Shown piece after piece: positions 13,181 to 26,279 of a stretch of 64,000 nt of DNA. Location: NCBI GenBank assembly GCA_013399015.1, contig VWZX01009070.1:434001-498000 (forward strand), written 5' to 3'. This DNA is from Galbula dea (taxonomy: Eukaryota; Chordata; Aves; Piciformes; Galbulidae). The stretch's first letter is position 1, and each line of letters starts with the position of its first letter. The position numbers were made by a program, and so were the translations under genes. The notes under the pieces are model-generated. The model saw only the letters and a list, made by a program, of their open reading frames with translations, had not been told where the DNA came from and searched no databases.

Positions 13181-15960
13181 ATTTGAGCTTGGATGATGAA
13201 TAAATTGAGTAGGAAGCTGTGAGATACTTTTGCAGGAAAGTAAAATGTTCACTGTGGTAAGTGGAGTTTTTCAATCAGTAACAATGCCAGCTGCACTACT
13301 AAATATTCACTTAGAACAGACATTCAGAAGTGGGCAAGTCAGTTTGGAATACTAAACAATCTTACAGCTGCTATCTGCCTTTCTTTTGCATTAAAAATTA
13401 TGCTTTTTTTGGAGAAAATTTATATTACATGTGTTAGGGCTTTTCTATCATAAATGAAGTCGTATTTATTTTCTGTAGTCAACTGAAGGGCTAAAACTCT
13501 TTAGATGTGTTCCTCTTCTCCATTAAAAGAATCAATTGTGATTTGGAAGAGTAGCACTGCAGACATTTTTTGTCAGATGCTGAGAGAGTTTCATTTTTAT
13601 TTATATGATACATCACTTCATTCCCACTTCAAATACCTCATCTGACTTCTAACACTGTCTCCAAAAGAGACATTTATCAATTTGGCAGCTAGTAGAAAGA
13701 CAATGGTCTTCCTTAGGCTTACCTCCTGTCTTGCTCAGTCCTCCCTTAAGGAACACGCAAATCTTCCAACCTTCTGAAAATCTTTAGAGGCTTGAATACT
13801 ACTTGGCACTTGGATATATTTTTATTATGTTCAAAATGTTAATTACCTAGTTGTGTTTAGGAAATGAACTGTGAACTGATGATCCAAATAACATGATCAG
13901 TGAGTTTTAGACAGCAAAGTCATTTACCAACCACCTATGGGCATGATTCAGTCATCCAAACATAGCTTCCTGGCTCATCTGAAATGCCTTAAAGCTTACT
14001 CTCCAGAAGGACAGAAGCATCTTATAGAAACTGTATCTCATCTGCCAGCCACTTCCAAGTATCTTGGATTCTGCAGAGAGAGCATATTTCATACCACTGG
14101 TCATGTTACACTAATGTGAATAATCAGAAAAATATACTTTATGGATTTCAGTGAATCATCTTTGGTTGTGTAAAATAGACATTCCTCTTTCAATAAATTA
14201 TCTTAATGAAAAAAAAGAACACATCCTAATGGTATACTTGTATAGAAATACATACAGAGGAATATCTACAGAGGACTAATATGGCTTGTAGAATTGTTTG
14301 TCTGATTTGCTGCAAAAATAAAGAACCTATGTGCTGTTACAGAAAACCATACACTGATGTCATCAAGCCCCAGAAATGTGACTATAGTAGAGCTAACAAA
14401 ACAAAAGCATATGGCTGACCGCAATTTGTAAATGTGGGATATGCTTCAGTAAAACAAATAAATGAATGGAAGTTATATCTTAAGAAGCAGTCATAAAAAT
14501 GTGGTGTAATATATTGGAACAGAAAACTGTGAGTACTTTTTCTGATTTTTTCAGTAATACAAATTAGATAGGCAATATCAATGTTGTTATTAATTTCTTT
14601 TAGAATGCTTTGTGACTTTATTATCTTGATTGTGCAGGAAACTTTCTAGGGCCACTTCACTAAAAGTGTGTCATCTAGGATCAGGGGCAGGTCAGCATTA
14701 TGCTCAATCAGATGCGTATATCGAAGCATCTTACATATCATAATACTACTTTTGATTGTTGTTAAAGTTTTATGGATTTGACAAATCATTATATTTTAGG
14801 AGAACTTTTTATCTACTGTCTAATGTCCCTCATTTATAAAGTATAAAACATATAAAATTGGACATGGCTGTAAATCTCTGTTTCTAGAATATAGTTTTAT
14901 AGTTAAAAGCAATAAATATTCTCCCTTGATGCATACAGTAATTTTAACAAAGTTTCAATACTTGGAATTCCACTGAGGCAGAGTTTGCTTGTGAGGAAAA
15001 TCTTACTTTCTCAGTTGATAAAATTTATTTGCCTTATAATTTTATTGCTTCTGCTTCTGTTTTAATAACAATTAAAACCAACCAACCAACTAACCAAGAC
15101 AATTAAAAAACACCAAAAAACCCCAACAAACTATCTTTTGACAAAAGTGTCAGAGTAAATATGCCTTCAATGATGCCCCTTCAGATCTGTGATACTGACA
15201 AGGTGACAGAAGAAAGCAAACACTGCCACAGGCTGTATTGCACCTGTGTTTTATCTACACAGAAAACCACAGCATACTAGAATATGTGTGACTCAAATAT
15301 CTTTGAATTAACTCAAAATAATTACTGTAAATAATCGTACAAGCAGGTATTCAGACCATTTTTAGACATATACGTTGTCAGAATTTACATATTGTTCTAT
15401 ACTTGTTGCATCTTTTCTATGAGGGTGTATGCTGGAAAAGCAGTATGTCAGAATGGTCACATAGATTGCTGATTGTTTTGGGATGGAAGGTAAGCATGAT
15501 GTAAACAGTATGCATGTAACCTTAGTCATGTCTTTTGTAGAGACAAGCTGAAGAAATTTACTTCCATTTCCTTCTCTTAAAATCTTTTATCTTTCTACAT
15601 TCAAGAGGACAATGCATCAAGAGAAATACACATTAGTTTTGGTATGCTGCTGTGCTTCAGCAGCTGATGCCTCACAAGTGTTATCTTGTACGAACAGGTA
15701 ATGCAAACCAATAGAAATTATTTGTTTAAACAAAACAGTGAAACTGAGAATCAAGAATCCCTGTCACAGTTATTCCAGTTTTTCTGTTTGTTGGGACAAC
15801 TAAGCAGTGCAACATTCAATATATTCCCAAAAGGCAACTGTGCCATTCTGTATCTTGTTCTGGGTCTGAGAAACACACCATATAGATGGAATTATGAATC
15901 TACTGTTTGTTCTGTTCATGTTTGAACACCCTGAAAGCTTGAATTATCTAGCAGATGCAA
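13181..15960. other. Unique AT-rich stretch
   Basis: It contains a short ACCA/ACTA run near 15078-15100. Nothing else is recognised. Confidence 0.5.
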
Positions 15961-15969
15961 AAAAAAATC

Positions 15970-16410
15970 TTCATTAATGGCAGAGTCTAAAGGGTTCTAC
16001 CAAGAAGACTGTCCCTTTGCTCTGAAGTTGTGTTCACCCCACCCTCAGTCTGCAGTTCTGCTGATAGTTCTGGGGCTATGTCTCTCCCATGTCCCCTAGC
16101 TGTATGCACCCAGGGTCCCCACAGGGGAGGTAGCAAGTGACCCACAAACACCATGACATAATGGGCAGTTTTTCCTCCTTCCTTAGAGTCTGTCAAGCCA
16201 TTGACTCTGGCTGGCCATCAACAGTTCCAGAGCCATTCTGTGCAAGCTCCCACTAGAGCTGTGTATACCTATGGGATAAATCTTACCATTCTTGGTTTTA
16301 GTATAGTTTAAAGAACAAATCCCTTTCAAGCAGTGAGCAGTGAGTACTCCAAGAACTTTTGTGGTCCCATAGTTCAGTTGTATATGCTTTACAACCCTGG
16401 AAAAAACAAG
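15970..16410. other. GC-richer block of unknown origin
   Basis: This block is clearly less AT-rich than its surroundings, for example around cacccagggtccccacaggg. It has no long open frame with known motifs. It has the look of an old interspersed repeat, perhaps of retroviral origin, but I cannot name it. Confidence 0.35.
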
Positions 16411-16424
16411 GAAAATAAAACCTA

Positions 16425-16520
16425 ACCACTCCCCCCAAAAAAACAAAAGCCAAAAAAAAAAGGGACCCCCGTCCCCCAAACCAAAACAAAAGCCAACCCC
16501 CCAAAAACCAACCCAAAACA
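16425..16520. repeat. A/C-rich low-complexity tract
   Basis: Runs of A and C with few other bases (CCAAAA-type units). Open frames on the opposite strand are rich in Trp, Gly and Phe for this reason only. Confidence 0.85.
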
Positions 16521-19490
16521 CAAAGCCATTTTCAAATAGTCCAAAGACAGGTATTACACTAGAGAAATAAAGTCCCTAGTGGGTTCAAAGTCAAGGCTGC
16601 TTTCAAGTAAGAAACATAAATGTAAAGCAATCCTGCAGATCAGTAAAACTAGTAGGAGAAAAACACAAGCCTTTTGCATCAACTAGCAATGCAATGAAGA
16701 GCAGGGCTCTGCTAACAACCAGGTAAATAGGTTTGCTGAATTCCTAGTGGATCCATTTAGTTTGATACCTTTGGCACTCAGCAGCATTCCTCTGTAGCCT
16801 GCACATCCCCCTGTGTTAACAAGATAAAAACCTGATGGTATTTCTTTCTGTTACTTATTAGGGTAATAAAGGTGTCAGCTGATGTATGAACCATCTGTTC
16901 AGGCATAAACAAGTCACTTGGACACTTGGATAAGCATCGAGAAGCTTCTCTGTGTCACTGCTTCTGCAGTAATTCCTGCCTCACAAAATGCAGTCACTGT
17001 TTCAGACATTTCAAGGTAACAGACTGGCATCAGCTTCAGATATAGCTTCAGATATCCTGACTTTACCTGCATAGAATCACACCCCAAATCAATTAGGTGT
17101 TTTGTAAGAGAAATGCTGCTGATTTTGCTGGACAAACTTCTTCACAGACAGCACATGTTTAGCTACATTTATGCAGTTGATTGCCCCAAGATAGATTTTG
17201 TGTCAGCACTTTTGATCCCTAAGGACTTTTTTTTTTATTTTAGTGGTTTTATTTTGCTGTGTAGCTCTTGGAAACTGACTGAAAGGTTTATTCACTGACC
17301 AAAGGCTTGGTCAACTGACAAATCTCAATAGGGTTCCTTGAACACTGGAAAGTGTAAGAGCTGTAAATAACTGGTCTGGGTTATTATAACAGAATTTTTG
17401 ATAAATTTAAAGTAAACAGAAAAAAAGTAGAGACTATGTAGCTATGGAGGATATAACGAGACAAATAGCAACTTGAATAATCAGTATTTTAATGATTTCT
17501 GCTATAACATTTTTTCATGTATACATGCTTGTAACAAATTCATTTTTAACTTCCTATTAAAGTAGCTTTTCTTATGAACAAGAATTTTTTTATTTTTTTT
17601 TTAAATCTGAGTATAAAAATAAGCTCCTAAAAGGAAAATTATGAGATATAAATAAGGTTCTTGAATTACTGCAGTGAAGACAGGAACTTAGTCATAGTCT
17701 TTCTGCAAGCTGATTGCTGTTATGTTTTGTCTTTATTGTTTTCCTTGCTTCTTCCCATCTGATCATTGGGGCATTAATTTATCAGTTTGGTAGAAGGCTC
17801 CACAGTATACACAGGCCATCAGGATAAACTCTCTTATTTTAAATTACACTAAGATAATGGGAAGAAATGCAGCTATCGTCCACATATTTTGTTCTACTAA
17901 TTGATTAAAAATATAATTTACAAATGAATGTCTGTTTGTACATAAAAAGGACTGAGTTTTCTTTAATCAGTTCAGAGACTTAGTCACATGCCTTACTTAG
18001 AAAATTCAAGCCATGAATGCTATATTCCAAGTAATGACACAGCATGTTGTTTTGATGCCTAGAATATGTTCCCTCTGAATCATTCCTTTCCAACTCTCTG
18101 TCCCAGCTTCATCATTTCTCCACCTCACACTATCCCACACCACACAGTCCTCACAAATTCATCTAGTTCCTTAAGGCTACTTCTGCAGCTGGAAATTCAG
18201 AAGGAAGCTTCATCTTGAAGCAAGCAGTAGCAGCAGTTGGTTCTTTTAGTCAGGATGCTACGTACAAGCACTACAATCTCCTGTTTCACTGTGCTGTCAC
18301 TGCTTGCTTTGTCTCTGTCAACAACTAATTTTTTCCTTTCGTCAAGACTTCTCACAGCTTTTTATTTAATACTCTGTGTTAATGGCAGCCTGTAGCTGCC
18401 AGAAGTGCAGGAAAGGAGGGGAAAGACCCTGTGGTGAGTGGGATCTTTATTTTAACAGAAACAGAGATAGAAGGATATAATGAAGTATACTCTTATCTGT
18501 GTTAAATTTCCACCTAAGCTCTGATTTACATATCTCTTTCCTCTCTTCGCTACTTCTCTTGCCTTATCTACATTGTTTTGAGATGATAGAGTACCAATTA
18601 TGAATCTTCTGTCTTCACAGGTAAAACCTGAAATATTACTGCTCCATGACTCCTTTTCCCACTTTTGAAATGGTCTGCAGAGAAAGAAGGGGGAAAAGGC
18701 AAAGGTCTTTTAGATCAGTTATACTTTTCTTGCTTTGTTTTCCTCTCTGTTTTCAAAAGCCAAGAGATTTCTGTTCAGAAGTTATAAGGATCAGAGAATA
18801 GGAAAATCTGAATTCTGATTTTAATTCTAAAAGTATATTTTTCATAATGAAAAATTACATGTTTGGTTTTTAACTCAGTTTACCCATTTTTAAGAAAAAT
18901 ATTACTACATTTTAAAATATTAGCTCAATTTGTGACTCCTCCTTTCCTAGCTTTTCCCACCTATTCTTACTCTATCTGTTTTCATCTGTTCCAGCAATAA
19001 TAAGCAGATAAAAGAAGCAAGGATGGGAATAGGAAATGACAACTCTCAGGTTCGTATTCGGAAACAGAAATGGTAAGTTTCATTTCTGATGATGATGAAA
19101 CACATGGTGTCAAAATGTCTTTGTTCCCAAAAAATCTTTGTAGTGTCTTAGTGAATACTGAAGCAGGACATCTAAGCAAACTAGGTTCAATGTGTTGTAA
19201 AACACCATAAACTCACAAAATGCTGAATAACAGGTAGTTATAAAATGAGTTCAAGCATTTCTAAAGGATACAGGAGCTTCCATTAGCTTAATAGCTGTTC
19301 TAAGCTTGTAATGGCAGAAACATGTTCAGAAGTAAGTTAAATCCTTCCCATTGCAAATCTATGTCAACCTACTGATATGGATGTTCTGATAGGTTTTGCT
19401 AAAGCAGCTGTAGTACATCAGGAGTCCATTGAAAATGAAATTAGACAGGGAATAAGACAAAGTATCAAGATACAAGAAAGTATCTTGTTT
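16521..19490. other. Unique AT-rich stretch
   Basis: It has a small duplication gcttcagatat near 17034-17056 and T runs near 17228 and 17586. No gene or transposon was recognised. Confidence 0.5.
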
Positions 19491-19493
19491 GAA

Positions 19494-19516
19494 TTTTATT
19501 TATTTATTTATTTATT
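19494..19516. repeat. (TTTA)n microsatellite
   Basis: Five to six TTTA units are directly visible, followed by a T run. Confidence 0.9.
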
Positions 19517-19569
19517 TTTTTGGTTGTATTTTTTTTCACCTGTTAAGGCTAACATATTCATTTAGAAGA

Positions 19570-20690
19570 TAGAGCCTTGCCTCTAGTACTGAACAAAAGC
19601 AAAAAGGAACATTAGCTACTGCAACTGAAAATTACAGGCTACAGTGAAGAAACACTGCATTATAGGTGCTGCTAATTCTCTGTGAAACTCATTCAGTGCC
19701 ACGACAAACAGCGAACAACTCCACAACTACCAGAACTGGCACATTCTCAATCACTTAAAAACTTTCAGTTTCATATCCGGTTCAAAGTGTTTTAGATATG
19801 TTATGAAATTCAAGTTGGGTCTACCTAAAATATATGCTATCAGGTTAATATGCCCAGTCTTTCAATAGGGCTTTTAGAATAGCAGTTTGAACTGAATATT
19901 CATACTAAATATTCCTGCACAATGGTTATGACTTAGAAATAATTTATATGTGAATAATGACCGCTGTGACTTTTTTGAGTTGAACACCATTGACCTGCTG
20001 CAAGGCTTTACCAGTGCACTGAACTTAAACTCCACCATGGTCTCCATCAGTGGCACTGCTCACCCACACCACAGCCACAGTTCCAGTTACCTTAGTTGTT
20101 ACCTGAACCACCCTGCAGGCTTTCCCTGACATTTAAGCTGTGATGACCATTTTAAACACAGAGAAATTTGGGGTTGAATCCTTCACATCTTTTTTACTCT
20201 TACAGTACAATAATGGTATAGACTACTTCTTATAAAATCTGCTCAAATGCATTATTGAAACATGCATGCATTCTTGTTACTTTTTCTGTAGAAAGCTGAG
20301 GACATTTTTTTGAATTCTCAGTCACCTGCTAAAATTATAAGGCTACACTTGCCAACATGTTAAAATAAGTGTGAAAATTAGATTGACTTGTCATCAGTTT
20401 GGTCTTTCAGTTGGTCATGAACCATTGGCATGATTAAGGCAGATCTATGTGTGTTATAAGTCAGAGAAGTCCAAAGATTTCCACTTAGCCTTTTATGAAC
20501 TGATTTACAACAGGTGAAGATCTGTTTCAACACATGAAATCACAAACTGCAAGATATATTTCTCATTTGTTCTCATACCTTTACTAATTTTTGGAACATG
20601 TACTCTCAGTATTTGCATGTACACACTCATCATTTGTCTAATGATAGTTCATCCAAGAACATAACAAAAAAATAACAACTATGGGGTAGA
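19570..20690. other. Unique AT-rich stretch
   Basis: Nothing recognised. Confidence 0.5.
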
Positions 20691-20699
20691 GTAGCTAGG

Positions 20700-21700
20700 A
20701 CAGCATTGCCATGATTTTATTTTAGATAGTGAAACAAGAACAAAACTAGTAACATATTCCCTCCATCCCCTTCTTCCCCAAATCCACTTCACTCCTGACT
20801 CATCTGCCTCCTGCCTCTCCTCTGAACAGTGCAGGAGGGACTGGCGATGGGGGTTGTGGCCAGTTCATCACACATGTCCTCTGATGCTCCTTACTATCTT
20901 CATGCTCTTTTCTTGCTCCAGTGTGGAATCCCTTCTACAGGACACAGTCCTCCACAAACTTCTGCAAAGCAGGTCCTTCCCATGCGCTCTAGCTCTCCAG
21001 GTGTGGTGGGTTTAAGGGCTCCTCCCAGCCCCCCNAGAAGCAGTCTGCTCCACCGTGGGTCTTTCATGGGCTTATTGGTCCTGCCAGAAAATCTGACCCA
21101 AAATGGGCACTCCATGGGGTTACAGTCTCCTCAGGTTACTCGCACCTTCTTCATTGTGGGGTCCCCTACCAGCTGCAGGAGGATGTCTTGTTCACTGTGG
21201 ACTTCCATGTGTTACAGGGGGATAATCTTCTTCACCACAGTCTTCACCATGGGCTGCAGGGGAATCTCTGCTCCAGCTCCTGGAACATCTCCCCTTCCTT
21301 CTTCACTGACCTTGGTGTCTGCAGAGCTGTTTCTCTCAAATATTCAATTTTCAATTTTTCAATTTTGGTTTGTTGTTTTTGTTTGTTTGTTGTTTGTTTG
21401 TTTGTTTTTTAACTCCTCTTTTTGTTGTTTTTTTTTTTCCACTCATCTCTCCCTATTGCTGTTGCACAGTATTTTTTACCCTTTACACATATGGGATCAC
21501 AGTGACACTAGCAAAATCGTTGATTGGGTCAGCTTTTGACAGCAGTGGGTTTGTTTTGGAGCCAGCTGGAACAGGCTGTTTGACATGGGGACAGCGATTG
21601 CTGTCTTCTCACAGAAGCCATCCCTGCCTGCTCTGCGCTGTCAATAACCTTACCATGGAACATCAGTGCAATCAGCAAAAATAATTTCCTACACCAAAGT
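20700..21700. mobile_element. ERV-related modular repeat, GC-richer, with one unresolved base
   Basis: The block is made of loosely repeated modules of the type gctccagtgtgg... followed by ggtccttcccatg or gggctgcagg. It then runs into ttcttcactgaccttggtgt and ctcacagaagccatccctgc. I recognise these phrases as a common interspersed avian sequence, which I believe derives from an endogenous retrovirus LTR region. The exact family and orientation are not certain. A 236-codon open frame across it (20829-21539, plus) is low-complexity and carries no retroviral motif. One base at 21035 is N. Confidence 0.5.
21371..21411. repeat. (TTTG)n microsatellite
   Basis: Imperfect TTTG/TTG units lying inside the modular repeat. 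Confidence 0.85.
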
Positions 21701-21778
21701 CAAAATAATGTAATAACCACACTGACAAGGCTGGGCAAGTTACACACACTCCATCCGTTGTCCTTTCATCACAATTAC

Positions 21779-21800
21779 AAAAAAAAAAAAAAAAAAAAAA
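21779..21800. repeat. A22 homopolymer
   Basis: Twenty-two A in a row about 80 bp beyond the modular repeat. It may be a retrotransposition tail or just a simple run. Confidence 0.9.
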
Positions 21801-24800
21801 TAAATTAAAAATTGGGAAAAATCCTTATAATTTTACTGCTCTCTAGCTATGATGTTCAGCCCACATTTCGCCTGTGACTTCTGCTAATTACTGTTCTTCT
21901 TTCAAGTTCTTCAAGTACTCCACCTTGGACACCAAAAAGAGCTGCTGTTGACTGAACTTGTCCAAAGTATAAGTGGACTTTGTATTATTAAGATAATGAG
22001 ATGATATTGAACACTTCATGGTTAGCATCCCTCAAAGCAGTTAATATTTTAAATAATTGTTACAATTATTTGAAATGTTTAAATCATCTGTGAGAGGGAG
22101 TATATTTTCATGAAATCCACTTTTAACATTAAAATGTTTCCCTTCCATATTTATATTTCTAGTACAAAACCCACTTGCAATGAAAACAAAAATTTAATAA
22201 TATGCATTAATGAAATCACAAGCTTTGATTTGTTCCCCTAGTAGACAAGACACTTCAGATTTTAGCCGGTACATCTCAGTGGTAGTTCTAATATTACAAT
22301 CAAACTCTGTAATGAGCCTTGTTGAGTAAAGGGAATAGGTGACAAGTCCTTCCTCTGATTAATGTCTGAAATACTGATTAGGTATGCAGTACTGGATTTT
22401 TAAAAGCACCTACAAGTATTATACAGATACCTAGTCATTTGTACGCTAATAATCTGATTCATCCATTTTAGCTTCCTAATAATCTTCCATGTTTGCTCCC
22501 TACCTCCTACTCCTGGAATTTTAAGCAGTCTGTACGGATGCTCCGAATGGATGCCGCAGTTTTCTTTCTGAGTCTTTGTTGCCTCCAAGGACATCAACCA
22601 GTCATAAAAGATTTCTGCAAAGTGCTTTTTGGGTTATTTTAATTCAATATCTTTATTTTCAGAAATTTATCTTATCATACTAAGTAAGCAGCTTTCATTT
22701 CTGAGAGTTTCTGTTCTTCCATTTTCATTCATTGTTCATATCATAACTAAGGCTCTTCTCTAACAGGTTGTTTGAAATAATAATCATATCTTCATGGACC
22801 AAAATTCAGCATTGGAATTCCATGAAATCATGACAGAAGTATTAATCAATAACCTTATTTATCACTTATTAATTATAAATATTGTGCTCCTCATGCCTCC
22901 TTCTTGTTTACCCTCAATTATCTCTCTGCATAAATTCCCGACCATTTTGTTATTTGTTTCTTGGTTCTTATTGACTTATCACTATTATTCTGTTTATAAC
23001 ATTCATAGGATTCACAGCAGTATTTTTAGCTGTACTTACCACAATGTTGTATGCAAAATAATTTTTCATTACTAGTTTTATGAGGAACGCTAGTGTGTTT
23101 ACTAGTGTGAACTATGTGGTGCAAGCCTGACTGCAAATTCATAGTCAAATTTCCAACAAAATGTCATCTTTTATTCTCATTTAACTCCCCAATTTTTCTC
23201 TTTAAATTGAATATTAGTGCTTCAAGTAAAGATTCAGTATCATTAAGGACTTTTTTTCTCTAGTGTACTAAGTAATTCTAACTTTTTTTTGTATTATGTT
23301 CCTGTCTTAGCTAATGTTTTCTCTAACTTCAGAAAAACAAAAACCCTGGTTTCTTAATTTATTTTCCTGCTATTTCTTATCCTAAATAAACTATATATTC
23401 CTTCACATTTAGATTTCTACATCATGCATCTTTTCAGAGGAAAATATATGCCATTATTTAGTCCCAGAGGAACACCTTTCCCTTTTTCTCCATCTCATGC
23501 TATAACACGAGAAAGTTATCTATTGACAGTCCTTCAAGAGGAAAACAAGGGGCTGAGCCCAGAGCCCTTTGCTGCTCTGAGGTTAGAGCATACATTACAT
23601 AAACATGTAATCTCCATCTCCCCTTAAACAAGTAAAATAAAAAATCTGTCTGTCTTAATGTAGGCTAGTAGCATGATCTTTATATGCCTACAGTAGTTTA
23701 CATAGTCGGTGGAACTTTCCAGTATCCCAGAGTGCTATTAATATTGCAACATTTTCAGCAGATTTTGTCAGTATTCTAAGAACAAAACATCTGATTTGGA
23801 AATATATCTCTTTCATGCACATGGGTGTTGATACCAGCTACGCTACCATCTGAAGCTACTTTGAATAGTCTAGTTTTCCCTCTTCCAAACCACTTCCCTT
23901 TTGAAAAAGAAAACAAGAAGAATGAAAAACAAGGAAGATGATAACATTTTTTGTGTGCTTCATGGTTTTGAAACTGACACACCAGAAGGGTTTTTAAAAT
24001 TCACAGTAATTAGAACTTTTCATTCAAAGTACAGGCTAGTGAAAGCTGATTCAAAATGCAGCTTAACATCCGGAAAACCAAAAAAAAAACCAACAAAAAC
24101 CCCCAAAATAAAAAGAAGCATCAGCCATCATTTGCAAATAACACTTCAAAACAACAAAATCTTCAGTTGGTTACATGAAATTTTCATTCTGCCAGCTGAG
24201 AGAAAGGGTCTGCACAAACTACTCTATTAAAGAAACAGGACATAAATAAAGTGTTCCAGTTCAGAAGGGAAAATCCTAGTCAAATACAAAGAGTTCATTC
24301 ATAAATGGGGAAAATTAATCACAAAGTTAATTTTGTAAGAGACACTATTTCTCAAAACTTTCAAAACCTTATTTTTTTGCTTATAATAATTGCTATTCCT
24401 TGACAATTTAGCTTCTGAGTTAAATACTTATTCTGTGGAAGTTTATATTTTTCCAACTTTATAGATGGAATTAAAGAGAATTTAAATGAAGACTTCTAGA
24501 GTAAGTCTGGACTCTCATATGTATGACTATTTAAACGTAATTCAAATCTATAGAAATAAATTTGTTTATATGTTTTTATGTGTATATATAACGTTAAAAG
24601 CAGAAGTTGAATGATTCACAAGCTAGAAAAAATGCATTATAAGCTTTTTGGATGTCTAAGAAAGTATTGTATTATAAATTAGATGTTAGATTCATTATGG
24701 CAATTATGTTTTTCCATTTTAATTCTACTAAGTTGTTACATAATTTAAAATACATAAAGTGATCACATCTGCTTATGAGACAAGATATGTTAGCCATGTT

Positions 24801-26134
24801 TCACTGGGCCTGAGTGATAACTGGATGTCTGTTTCATTCTCTCAGAAGTAAGCGTTGGCCACGGTTCAGTCCAGACATAAATATAATGTCACCTATATTA
24901 AGGTTACTTCTGTTTGTCCTTATGTTTACAGCCCATAAATTTATTCTGGCAGCAAGAGATGTCTGACTAACTCCATTTTATGAGGGAACCTTCTCTGGGC
25001 ATAAACCCAAAATACACACCATTACAGCAGCTCTATAGGGAATCTTCAGGAACTTAATGAGTCAGCTTTATGACCTCTTTGCACTGAACCATTACAAATT
25101 TGGTGTGTGGTATCAGTGAATCTGATCCAATAATTAATATTATTGACTGGTTTTGTATGATTATTGCAGAGGTGAACTTAATCTCAAATTAAAGTGTGGG
25201 TTTTGTTGTTTGTTTTTTTTTTAGTTTTTATTTAGAATTGGATCCAGATAGGCAATTTTAAATTAAGATTTGTAACTGTAAGACTATAGTATGTGGAAGT
25301 TGCATGGAACTTCCATGACTATAATCTATTACTTTGAGTTCATGCTTCAACATGTCTATTGAAATGGCATCTAAATATTTTTAATGTCATTACCTCCTCC
25401 TGACTTCAATGAGAAATGAGGTTACTCACAGTATCACAAGTATGGGACTTTTATTAATCTGTAATGTTATTAAAGTGGTTGACTCACTTTAAATGGTCTG
25501 TTAAAGTTATAAAACTGTTAACTGGTATATTTGTTGAACTGAACTAAGAATGCAAAGCACCCTGTTGTAGTTAATTCCTGCCAAATATTTTTTCTACTCG
25601 CATCCACATTAGAAGATGATTGTTTACACCAATTTTCTATTTTAGTGACAAGATAATTCCGTTACTTACTAAGCTGAAATGTCTTTAACATTTGTACTCC
25701 AAGTCAATACTTCTGAAAATGTACTGTATTAGCTGTTTTATTAGTTTTCCTGACAGCTTGGAGGCAGGGCCTCCTAATGTGACATCAATACATAATGCGA
25801 GCTTTTTCTGCAAAGGTTCATTCTTATTTGGAAGACACATCATATTAGGATAAATGACACCCACAGTATTATAGATAAACATTTTTAACAGGGTACATAA
25901 TGTTCAGGTGTTGAAAGAGATGGGGAGAGCTAGCATTATTTTTCCAGTGTAACAGCTTCTGTTGGAATACATTGTGTAGTCTATTGTGAAATTCTAGAAC
26001 TTTTAAAATAATGTTATTTGTCTTTATCTTCTGGTCAAACTTATTTCAAAAGAGATTATATTCACAAAAAAAAGGAGAGCATTGACTTTAAAACACTAAA
26101 TAAAGTAATTGCTTTTCAAAGTAGAGCAGTTAGT
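21801..26134. other. Long unique AT-rich stretch
   Basis: No gene or transposon was recognised. An A/C-rich patch lies near 24070-24115. The 109-codon open frame at 23901-24230 depends on that patch and is not convincing. Confidence 0.5.
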
Positions 26135-26279
26135 GAGGAGAGGAGAGGGAAGAAAAGAAAGGAAAAGAAAGAAAAGAAAGGAAAAGAAAAGAAAAAAGAA
26201 AGAAAAAGAAAAGAAAAGAAAAGAAAAGAAAAGAAAAGAAAAGAAAAGAAAAGAAAAGAAAAAAGGGGAGGGGGAAAGG
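26135..26279 (+). repeat. 145-nt uninterrupted purine tract with (GAAAA)n core
   Basis: Every base from 26135 to 26279 is A or G. The middle is a regular AAAAG array and both edges are G-richer (gaggagaggagaggg on the left, ggggagggggaaagg on the right). Lysine/arginine-rich open frames on the plus strand and their Phe/Ser-rich shadows on the minus strand are artefacts. Confidence 0.95.

Noticed and set aside
12897..13274. Open frames on both strands
   Set aside because: They are produced by the purine-rich tract, as shown by Lys/Arg-rich and Phe/Ser/Pro-rich mirror products.
19466..19487. Perfect 8-bp stem with 6-nt loop (caagatac / gtatcttg)
   Set aside because: It is too short for a microRNA precursor and of a size expected by chance in AT-rich DNA.
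20829..21539. 236-codon open frame
   Set aside because: It lies in the modular ERV-like repeat, spans an N, and is low-complexity Ser/Phe/Pro-rich with no retroviral or host motif.
23901..24230. 109-codon plus-strand frame
   Set aside because: It depends on an A/C-rich patch and has no motif.
24780..25200. Less repetitive stretch that might be a conserved non-coding element
   Set aside because: Conservation cannot be judged from one sequence, and there is no internal signal to support it.
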